A stretch of 43,472 nt of DNA from CAYGBM01 sp964348225 (lineage in GTDB: Bacteria > Patescibacteriota > Minisyncoccia > Minisyncoccales > CG1-02-41-26): positions 1-43,472 of the forward strand of contig CAYGBM010000028.1 of the NCBI GenBank assembly GCA_964348225.1, given 5' to 3'. Below the pieces are notes generated by a model. The model had not been told where the DNA came from. It saw only the letters and a list, made by a program, of their open reading frames with translations, and ran no database searches. Shown in pieces: positions 22,228 to 31,600 of the stretch. Position numbers and translations under genes: made by a program. Position 1 is the first letter of the stretch. Each line of letters starts with the position of its first letter.

Positions 22228-24750
22228 TTATTCCCCTACTTCTTTCTCTGTTTGAGCTGTCTCCTCCTCTGTTGAAGTTGCCCCTTCTTCCAAAACCTGT
22301 GGAAAGATATCAAGGGGAAGCGGTTCTGGCTCTTGTATCTCTACCCTGCCACTTCTCAAAGCATCAAGCCTTTCCATTACCTCCTCATGGCCAGGATTTA
22401 AATCTAATACTCTTTCAAAAAATTGAATCGCCTTGTCCTTATCCCCTCTTCTCTCATATATTAAAGCCAAAGAATAAAGAGAATTAGAATGATCTGGGAA
22501 AAAACTCAAGGCTAACAGAAACTCTCCCTCTGCTTTGTCGTATTCGGCTGTGTTATAATAAATCCTACCCAACTGAAAATGGGCTTCAACATAATCTGGC
22601 CATAGAATAATGGCTTTTTCAAACAATTTTCTGGCTTCCTCCTGTAGATTCTGCTTTACTGCCTCATCAGCGCCTTCACCCTCCGCCAAGTAAAGCCTGC
22701 CAAGCTCAACTGATAACAAGGGGTTGTTCGGCTCAAGCCTCACAGCATCTTCAAAACTTTTTATTGCCCAATCTAAAGCTCCTTTGGCAACTTGTCGTAT
22801 ATTCCAATAAATCAGTCCGGCTGTTTCTTTAACCGTTACCTTATTCGGGCTAAGCTCTTCTGCCTTCTTTGCTTCTTCAACCGCCAACCTCACCATTTCT
22901 TCTATTTTAGCTGAATCAGGCTGTTCTTTATTGAGCTCTTGCAAAAAGCTTAACAAATAAGCCCTTGCTAAATCAACGTGATACATAGTTTGCCCATCAC
23001 CGAGCTTAGCAGCCCTTGCTAGCTCATTTGTGTTTTCTGCTGGATTTAACCAATAATTCCTGTAAAGAACATCGGCTAAATAATACTTTGCCATATTAAA
23101 ATACAGAAAGGCTGTTCCAACAACAAGCAGCCAAAAAACAATACTAAACACTAATCCTAATTCAGGCAGATTCTTAAAAGACAAGACCTTCTCTCTTATA
23201 ACAGGTTTAATTCTACTTCTTTTCTTTACTTTTGCAAAATCTTCCTCCTGTTTGGGCAAAGTTGCTGCCCCCAAGCCAAGCATCAGCCAGGAACTAAAAG
23301 CCAAAATTGTGTTTTGATAATAAACAAATTGGCTCACCAATAAAGTAACAAAGCCAACCAAAAAAATCAGCTGATAAAACATCAAATTCCTTCCTTGCGC
23401 ACCTTGAGGCTTTGCAACTATTTTTACTGGCAAACCTCCACTTCCATTCGTTATTACATTCTCTTCCTTCTTCTCTTCAGCTTTTTCTGCAACAAGTGCT
23501 TTATTCTCTGACCGACGAAATCCTGCCCAACATAAAGCCAAAAATATACCAGCTAAGCTGAGGTAGGCAGCTATCCCTAAAACCCCGGTGGTTGGTGTAA
23601 GCTCTGCAATATAACTGCCTGCCCTCCCTGCTCTATCCAGCCTTAACTGCCAAAGAACTCCCTGAGAAAAGCTTTCTGGCTTAAACCTGGAAAAAACATA
23701 ACCAAAATTGCTGAGCCCAGAACCCAAAATCGGTGCCCTTCTCAATCCTGTCAAAGAAAGCCTCCAACTTGGTATTTGCCTCACCAAAAGACTTTCTTGA
23801 GGTAAATTATTTAATAAAGCATCTTGAGGCAGTAAAGCCCTTAAGGGATTGAAAAACACAAAAAGCAGGCAAATCATCAAAAGCAGAACAGAAAAACCCA
23901 GCCTGCCTACCTTTTCTTTAAATATTCTTTTCCAAAAAGAAACACCCAAAAACACTATTAAACCAGCTGACAAGCTGAACCAGGCTGGCCAAAAATCAAC
24001 AATAACCAACATTCCTAAGCTACCTGCAAGCAAGAGATAATAAAGCCAGTGAGATTTAGGCTTTCTCTTGCTAAATGCCAAGCTCACAACAGCTAAAATA
24101 ACAATAAAAGCCAAAAACACCGCCAGCCCCTCTAAAAAAGCACCGGCCGGGCTAAAAGCCCTGCTCAGCATCACCAAAGGCAAGCTTAAATTGCTGCTTA
24201 AAGAAGATAATACACTACTCAAAAAGCCCCAGATGCCTAAAACAGAAAAAAAAGCAGCCAGTAAAACTAAACCTCCTGAAACAAGAAAAACTTTCAACAG
24301 GCTGTCTATTCTAACGCTCCCGCCTGTCCTATCTATTTGTTTTTTCAAAGGCCCACTCACTGGCTGCTTAAGTATCCTTCTCCTGCTTGTGGTTACATTA
24401 TTAGTCAACAGAAAATAAAAACCGCCCATAGACAAAAGCCCAACCAAGCTTGGCCAAAACCTGCCATACTCACCAAACAAGCTTGAAGCCCTGTCTTTTG
24501 AAAAAACAACGCTCAAAGCCATAATCACTAAAAATCCCAAAACAAAAAGATCAAGAGCACTCCTCTTGAACCTGATTTCTTTGTCTTGAAAAACCATTTT
24601 ACCAAGCCAAGCCAAAATCCCAATGGTAACCAATATCAAAAGCAAATAGACCTTGTTGAATTCAAACGCCTCAAAAGAGAACGGCAGCCAAAAAAGAGGC
24701 ATCAGAAACACTAAAACATAAATAGTGTATTTAAGTACTTTCTGGTACAT
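22228..24750 (-). CDS. O-antigen ligase/polymerase-like membrane protein with C-terminal TPR repeats
   Basis: This is a polytopic membrane protein of 840 aa, starting from the ATG at 24748-24750; the longer frame requires TTG. Roughly residues 1-530 contain about a dozen hydrophobic helices with a large loop bearing APILGSGLSNFGYVFSRFKPESF, typical of the Wzy/WaaL (Wzy_C) family that transfers or polymerises surface glycans. After a final helix near 555, residues about 590-815 hold TPR units (ALDWAIKSFEDAVRLEPNNP, ARKLFEKAIILWPDYVEAHF, YDKAEGEFLLALSFFPDHSN, KAIQFFERVLDLNPGHEE). An acidic tail ends the protein. It starts the surface-related block and precedes the ftsZ-like gene by 23 bp. Confidence 0.88.
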   Translation of the reverse strand: MYQKVLKYTIYVLVFLMPLFWLPFSFEAFEFNKVYLLLILVTIGILAWLGKMVFQDKEIRFKRSALDLFVLGFLVIMALSVVFSKDRASSLFGEYGRFWPSLVGLLSMGGFYFLLTNNVTTSRRRILKQPVSGPLKKQIDRTGGSVRIDSLLKVFLVSGGLVLLAAFFSVLGIWGFLSSVLSSLSSNLSLPLVMLSRAFSPAGAFLEGLAVFLAFIVILAVVSLAFSKRKPKSHWLYYLLLAGSLGMLVIVDFWPAWFSLSAGLIVFLGVSFWKRIFKEKVGRLGFSVLLLMICLLFVFFNPLRALLPQDALLNNLPQESLLVRQIPSWRLSLTGLRRAPILGSGLSNFGYVFSRFKPESFSQGVLWQLRLDRAGRAGSYIAELTPTTGVLGIAAYLSLAGIFLALCWAGFRRSENKALVAEKAEEKKEENVITNGSGGLPVKIVAKPQGAQGRNLMFYQLIFLVGFVTLLVSQFVYYQNTILAFSSWLMLGLGAATLPKQEEDFAKVKKRSRIKPVIREKVLSFKNLPELGLVFSIVFWLLVVGTAFLYFNMAKYYLADVLYRNYWLNPAENTNELARAAKLGDGQTMYHVDLARAYLLSFLQELNKEQPDSAKIEEMVRLAVEEAKKAEELSPNKVTVKETAGLIYWNIRQVAKGALDWAIKSFEDAVRLEPNNPLLSVELGRLYLAEGEGADEAVKQNLQEEARKLFEKAIILWPDYVEAHFQLGRIYYNTAEYDKAEGEFLLALSFFPDHSNSLYSLALIYERRGDKDKAIQFFERVLDLNPGHEEVMERLDALRSGRVEIQEPEPLPLDIFPQVLEEGATSTEEETAQTEKEVGE

Positions 24751-24789
24751 ACCTTTTATTAGTTTAACCAAATGTCAATAAAAATGCAA

Positions 24790-25578
24790 CTAATAAGTTG
24801 AACGTCGGGAGTTCAACCGCTTTCTTTCTGATTCTATTAAATCTTTTTCAACTCTCATCACAAGCTTCCTCAATTCTGCTTTCTCACTAATCCAAGCATT
24901 AATACTGCTTACATAATTTTCAACCCCACCTATCTCTTCTAAAGCATCCTTTCTGTCTGTGACAGATGGAAAATTTTGCTGGTCTAAATAATCTTGATGG
25001 CTCGACCATTTGTATTCTTCTATAAATTTACCTGCTCTTTGATAATCTCTTATTCCCAATTCTTTCCATTTTGGCTCAATTAAAGCTATCGGGTTAGTAT
25101 GAATATAAGTTAATATAACTTGTAAATGACCAGTATCTGTAATTGGCACATCTAAAAACCTGCCTTGAAAAACATGCCCTTTTCTCTGATATTTAATATT
25201 AAAATATTTGGCAAACCCTCCGCCAAACTTCTGCATGAATCTACTAATACCGTTAGGCTGAATTTGTCTTAAAAGCAAATGGACATGGTTGGGCATTAAA
25301 CAAAACGCCTCAACTAAAACTAATTTCTTCCTCTTGTCCTCTTCTTCTAAACTTGCTGAACGTCGGGAGTTCAATCGCTTTTTGAAAAGGGCACGCTGGC
25401 GACGACGCCAATTAATATCCACTGGCGCAGAATTATTAAACTCATAAATTGAAAAAACACCCCGATACCAATCATCTCTATCCTTAAATAACAAATTATC
25501 ATCTAAGGCCCGTAAAACTATGTGATATGATTGTTCGTTTGAAAAACCATCCCTATAGGGCATATATTTCGTTAGCAT
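24790..25578 (-). CDS. REP-associated tyrosine (Y1/HUH) transposase, RAYT type
   Basis: This is a 262-aa HUH-superfamily transposase of the IS200-like/RAYT group, which nicks single-stranded hairpin DNA. Motifs are MPYRDGFSNEQSYHIVLRAL, the HUH segment CLMPNHVHLLLRQ, the catalytic-Tyr helix FGGGFAKYFNIKYQRKGHVFQGRF, and YIHTNPIALI with EYKWSSHQDYL. I chose the ATG at 25576-25578 (MLTKYMPYRD); the ATG at 25563 is an alternative, and a GTG at 25620 would add residues encoded by a REP. Unusually, REP copies are translated inside the protein (RLNSRRS near residue 78) and again as the last residues (RLNSRRSTY). Confidence 0.92.
   Translation of the reverse strand: MLTKYMPYRDGFSNEQSYHIVLRALDDNLLFKDRDDWYRGVFSIYEFNNSAPVDINWRRRQRALFKKRLNSRRSASLEEEDKRKKLVLVEAFCLMPNHVHLLLRQIQPNGISRFMQKFGGGFAKYFNIKYQRKGHVFQGRFLDVPITDTGHLQVILTYIHTNPIALIEPKWKELGIRDYQRAGKFIEEYKWSSHQDYLDQQNFPSVTDRKDALEEIGGVENYVSSINAWISEKAELRKLVMRVEKDLIESERKRLNSRRSTY
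24797..24817 (+). repeat. REP hairpin A (3' end of transposase gene)
   Basis: GTTGAAC (24797-24803) and GTTCAAC (24811-24817) form a 7-bp stem with loop GTCGGGA. On the minus strand it encodes the last residues of the transposase. Confidence 0.85.
25357..25373 (+). repeat. REP hairpin B (inside transposase gene)
   Basis: TGAAC (25357-25361) pairs with GTTCA (25369-25373) around the same loop GTCGGGA as REP A and in the same orientation. It is read in frame as RLNSRRS, the same peptide as at the C-terminus. Confidence 0.8.
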
Positions 25579-25595
25579 TATACGATAGAGCCCCG

Positions 25596-25614
25596 TTGAA
25601 CTCCCGACCTTCAA
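25596..25614 (-). repeat. REP hairpin C (5' side of transposase gene)
   Basis: TTGAA (25596-25600) and TTCAA (25610-25614) enclose CTCCCGACC, the reverse complement of the REP A loop with one change. It is in inverted orientation relative to copies A and B, upstream of the transposase start. Confidence 0.8.
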
Positions 25615-25619
25615 ATACA

Positions 25620-28600
25620 CTAGGGGAGGCCGGTGGGGGGACCGAAGCGGACGGCGGCGCCTTCGTTGTAAAGCAATTTAACCTGCAAAGGGGTTAAGGT
25701 ATAATTGTAGATGCGCACGTCGTCGATTGTGCCGTCTAATCTTAATGTATTATTATACATTTGTCCAAAAAACAAGCTAGATGTCTGTGCATTTCCATTG
25801 TAGACATCTGCCAAAGGATCGCCCTGTATAACGCCGTCTACATATAATCTCAAGTGCGTAGCATTAAAAACGCCGCACATATGATACCACTGATCTGTAT
25901 TAGCCGCATTGTCAGCAGTTTTGATGTTTGCACCGGTCCCTTGCCTTCCAGTGGAAAATGCCAACTTCCCAGAATATAAGAGAAATCCGTAAGCAAACTC
26001 ATTCCTTACGTCTACTTGTTTATTGAGTATCCAATCATTTGAACTGGTGTCATCCAGGTTCACCCAGGCACAGACCGAAAAAAAACTTGTGCCAGTGAAG
26101 CTAATAGTTGAATCATTAGATATCTGCACATAATCATCCACGCCGTCAAAGTCCAGGCTACAGCCGTATTTGCCTTCGGACCAGGTGGTGGCTTGAGAGC
26201 CAGTGGCGTTGTTGAGAAAGCCGTGGTTGCAGGTGCCCTGCTGGGTGCAGCCGTATGAATAGTCATACACCACACTGCCGGTGGCGTCGCAGGTGGTCTC
26301 GGTGTCCTGGCCTTCGTCCATTTTGTAGTGGGCTATGGGTTTGCCGCGGTTGTAGTCCCAGGCAATCTGGGCTGGCGTTCGCGCGTAGTTGTATATGCGC
26401 ACGTCGTCGATTAGGCCGTTGAAACTTCGAGCAAGTCCGTATTCATCGCCAATAAGTGCTGATATAGAGCCACCGCTGCTAATTGATGAAACTGTACCTG
26501 ACCCAGAATTAACTCCATCTACATAAAAAGTAACCGAAGCTCCCAAACGAGTTACTGCGGCATGTTGCCAACTATTTAAACTGATAACACTATTGTTGCT
26601 GTAAGCGTTATCCCCCCCCAGAGCCGCAAACCAGAGTCCTTCTTCACCCCCACCATTACGCAAAAGGAGACTATATCCTTTACTAGGTCCCCCGCGTTCA
26701 AAGATTCTTCCATAATTGCCATCTCCCCAGCCTTCAGGATAAATCCATGCTTCGATAGTCAAATCTCCTGTCAAATCTAGGATAGTATTCGTCCCGCAAT
26801 TCACATAATCATCCACCCCGTCAAAGGAGAGGCAGGCGCCGGAATGGCAGGAGGCGGCGGATTTCCACACAGGGTCCGAGGCGTCCGCGCCAGCGGAGGA
26901 CCCTAAAGTGCCGGTATTTGTAGATGTCGATATATCGTTGGCGTATTGCCCGGTTTTTTCGTCAAATTTCCAGTGGGCCACAGGCGGCAGGCAGGTTGAG
27001 GTGTCCCCCGGGATGCAGTATTCGCGGCTGGCTGCCTGTGACGCGGTGGTGCCGTCGGCCTCGGTGGAAACCGAACCTAACTGCAGGGTCGCCCCCCGAT
27101 TGTATTCCTGCTTCACCTCGGCCGGGGTTAGGGCGAATGGATAAATCCTGACTTCGTCGATGAGGCCATCGAAATATCTATCATTATCATTTATTCTCCT
27201 CCCTATATTTACTGCCACATTATCTATACTTGTCTCATCATCAGCTATTGACAACCCGCTTTTTATGCCATTTAAGTATACGTAAACAACCCCTGACTCT
27301 CTCACAAAAACAGCGTGGTTCCAGCTATTATCCAACCACGTAATATCAGTATATTCATAACCATCTCCTCCATAAACAGTATCCTCTTCTGAAAATATTC
27401 CTACATTATTATCAGTAACATACTCTGCATACATGCTTGGAGAATTATCGGCAAAAGATATTAATGTTAAAGTATCCTCACTACTTGCTTTAAACCACAT
27501 CGAAACAGCGTAATCTCCAGTTCCTATCCCAGTATTTATTGTACCTAAATCCACATAATCATCCGCGCCGTCGAAGGCGAGGCAGCCGGAGAATTTGCAT
27601 TCATTTTGCCAGCCGCTGTTGGTGGCGCTGGACGTGGCCATTTCGCCCAGTAATGTTCCGTTGTTTTGAGATATCGACATATCGTAGGCGGTGTCGCCGG
27701 CCATTTCGTCAAAGGACCAATGACCAACATACGACCCTACCGGCGAGCCCACGGCCGGGTGGCCCGCGTTCATATCCTCCAAAATTTGTTTCTGCGTGCG
27801 GGCGTAGTTGTATATGCGGACGTCGTCGATTGTGCCATCAAGCCAATATAAAGGTGAGGCATGCTCGGGCCTCTGGGCACCAGCATAAAAATGCATCGTC
27901 GTATCCCATACTTTGGTTGCCGAAGAACCAGAATTTATCTCCACCCCATCCACATAAAGCTTAATTGTGCTTCCGTCGTCTGTAAGGCTAACATAATGCC
28001 AAACGTCATCTGTGACTGTAACCGTTGCATCAACTGAGGCAAGTAAAGCACCATTAGAAGCTACAACAGCTCCTCTTACTACTGCACCAGTGAATAAAAT
28101 ATACCAACCATAATAGCCAGAAGTATTTTGGTAACTAACAGGCATGGCACTGGTATCAGTTGTTTTGATCCAAGCTTCCGCAGAAAAAGATTGGGTTTTA
28201 AAATCAACAGAAGCAACGTCCACATAATCATCCACGCCGTCGAAGGAGAGGGCGGAGCCGTATTGGCCCGAAACCCAGCTGTTGGCTGTGTCCATATTGG
28301 TCAGGGTACCGTCGTTGCTGTTCTCGCTGGTGTCGTAGGCCGTCTGGCCGACATTCTCGTCGAATCTCCAATGCGCTACCGGAGGCGGCCCCGTCTCATA
28401 ATCCTTGCGGATTTGGCTGGCCGACCGCGCCACATTGTATATTTTGACATCGTCGATTTGACCGGTGAAGGGCCAACCGGAACTATATCCATATCCAATA
28501 CTCAACTGAGTGGTGTTAGCCAAATCAACAGAAGAAGTATCATCGTTGGCATTACTTAACGCACCGTCAATATAAATATACATATTATTATCATCTCGCG

Positions 28601-31600
28601 TTGCAACAACATGGTGCCAGTTTCCGTCATTAACAGTTTTAGTGGTGTAAACATAGTCACCGGCGCCTCCGTCGTCATAAATCACGAAACTCAATCTGCC
28701 TGCTGCTCCGCCAAAACTGGCCTCATCCCGCATAACTAGACGATAAGAGTTTTGCGTCCCAGAGCCTGACCATTTGCTAACAATTCCATTATGTTGTGCG
28801 GAAGAAGAAGTTTTTACCCACGCTTCAATGGTGAAGTCGCTCGTGCCCATATCAAGGTCGTCGTCGTCTTCACACGCGCCGTCGTCATCCGGGTCAGAGC
28901 AGTAGTAGTCGCCAGTGCCGTCAAAAGTAGCAGCATAGCCGTATTTGGCCGTCGTCGTCGGCGCGGCATCAGCAATAGCAGAAAGATGGTTGAGGTTGCC
29001 GGTGGCATCGCAGGCGTCTTGGTTAGTGCCGCAGCTGTTCAGCGCGGTTTCGTCAAACTTCCAGTGGGCAATTAGGCCCTCTGACGAGTCAGCGGACTCC
29101 CCTACTGTGACGCTCCGGCCGCTGGCGCCCCGAGGGGTTTGCTTGCCTGTAAAGTCCGCCTTCACTTGCGACGCCGAGCGCGCCTCGTCATAAACCCGAA
29201 TATCGTCCATATAGCCAGTAAGGCCCTCGCCGATAATTAAGTTATTGCTGGAATTGTTAAGGTTGTACGAGCCGCCCACGTCCGTGGTGTTCTTCAGAAT
29301 TCCGTTTACATAGATTTGGATATGTTGAGATGTCGAGTCGTAAACGCCTGATAGATGGCTCCACTCGTTCTCATTTATGACATTTCGAAATGTCGAGTTA
29401 TAGAGGTCCAATATGTCTGATGAGTCCAATACGGTGTCATAAATGCGGATGTCGTCGAAGAAAATATCGCCTGGAAATGAGCCGTTATTCCTAGTGCCAA
29501 GATATAAATTTGTCCCATAATCAGGTACTGTCCAGCTTGTACCGTTTTGTGTAACTGAATGAGATGAACCATCAAGATACATCAGCAAGCTGTCTGCCGA
29601 TTGGTCCCAGGTTACAGCAATATGATGCCAGGTGTTAGCGCCAAAACTTGAGGAATCCAAAGCAGATGAACCTACAATATACCTATCTGAACTATCTGTA
29701 TTATTAGGATAAAATATAAAACTACTGGCGCTTCCTTTAAACATTAAAATACGATCGGCGTCAGTATCAAATAAATAACGATTTAGCCCATCGTCGCCGT
29801 CCCAGCCGTTGGGCTTGACCCACATTGCGATGGTGCCTTGCGAGGCATCAATGTTGCCGGATGTGGGATATGTCAAAGTGTCCCCGCCGTCAACCAGGAA
29901 CGCGCCGTTTGAGTCGCCCCACTTGCCTGTGCCAAAGGAGTTTGCCTCGGTTGACGGCGTGGCTGTGCTAGCGGCGACGGTGTCGAGTTGCACTAATGAG
30001 GCATCATCAGCATAAAATGTTTGGTCTGCAACGCCAGCTACAATATGAACTTGGCCAAAAGCATCTGATGACCCAGGGTTAAATGTAAGAGAATATTTTT
30101 TCCACGATGTTGTTAAGGAAAAAGTGGTTTCTGAATTATCGCCAAAATGGGCTGCTCTTAGCTTTACACTTTCTCCACCAGTATCGCCTTTCAACCAAGC
30201 TGAAAATGTATAATATGTATTAGTGGATAAAGAAATATTTTGATATATTGGCTCCAGAGTATCAGAACTTATAAACTTCATGCCCACGCTTCCAGAGTGG
30301 GCAGCAGCTGCAACAACATCTCCTTCTCCGGCCTCTAATGCACCATTCACCCAATTACCTGCTGGCCAATATGGGTCGGTCCCCTGTTTTGTTCCTTCCA
30401 TTCCGGGATTATCTATGAGATTTGGCAGTATCGAGATTTGGTCCCAATAACCTGCTTCGTCAGTGGTCGTGGAGCCGGAGCCCAGTTCAATGGTAGTGGG
30501 CGTGGCGCCGCCCGCGTCAAAAGTAAAGTCAACCTCATACCAGGTTTCGGCCTTGATATAGGCGCCAGTGGTGGTGACATTGTTGATTAAAAATGAGTCA
30601 GAACTGCTGGCGCCGATGTTGACCAGGGTGGTGGAGGTGGCCGGGGTGGAGGGTGTGCGGAACCAGCCATTGAACACATAATCCTCGCCGCTGGCTGTGG
30701 TGATGGTGGTTGAGGCCGTGCCTTGCACGCCCGCAGTGGTGTTTTGGATTTTAAGCGACTGGTTGTCAAACTTAACCACGCTGGTGTCCTTGGTAGTGGT
30801 GGCATTGCCGGTGTGGGTATTCCAGCCGCCAATACCGCCATTCTCAAACCCCGGGTCTTGGAGCAGGTTTTTGGAGACAAACGCTTCTTGGCTCCAAGCC
30901 GCGGCATTGGTCAGGGTTAAGTCATTAACATTGCCGCTCACCGTGGTGCCTGTGCCGTCGTCCCCGCGCCAGTAGTCAGTCATCGTCCCTGCGCTGGCGC
31001 TGTAATCAAACGGGTGCGTTGCTTGGTAGAGTATTTCCGCATCGCTCCAATGAGCGTCCGCCGCGTAGTAGAGCTTGACATCACGGACTTGACCGTCGTG
31101 CACAAGGCTTAACCGAAGCTTGCCGGCATTAGTCAGCGAATCAACATTTGCCAATGTCCCACTTCTAGTCACAGTATCATCTATCCCATCTAAAAATACC
31201 TTGCAATTCGCTGCGTTATCTCTGTCAAATATAACCACAATATGATGCCATTTGTTATCTCGTATATCCGTATTGCCAACTATTTCATATGTGTCTAAGT
31301 CAGCATCCCTAAAGAATCCATACATTCCGCCAGCACTTTTTGATGCGTTCAAGAAATATCCATTACTCCCACCGCTATACTTTGTTATAGTGTAAGAATA
31401 ATCAGTACTCACATCCACCTTCACCCAGGCTGAAATGCTGATATCCTCTGTGGTAATATCGTGGATAGTGTTGTTGGCTGCCTCGGCATAATAGCTATCA
31501 TCTAAGTCCAGATTCACGCCAACATTCTCCACTGTGCCTGCGTCCGCGCCAGAGCAGTTGTCAACATCTAAACTAGTAGAGACCGGGTCTCCATCTATGC

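Larger units (their letters stand above)
24797..25614 (-). mobile_element. RAYT element bounded by inverted REP hairpins
   Basis: The transposase gene is enclosed by GTTGAACGTCGGGAGTTCAAC (24797-24817) and, in the opposite orientation, TTGAACTCCCGACCTTCAA (25596-25614). A third copy lies inside the gene (25357-25373). Opposed REPs around a Y1 transposase are the arrangement known for RAYT/BIME systems. The right REP lies 6 bp from the stop codon of the large LamG gene, so the element sits precisely in the gap between that gene and the O-antigen-ligase-like gene. Confidence 0.75.
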
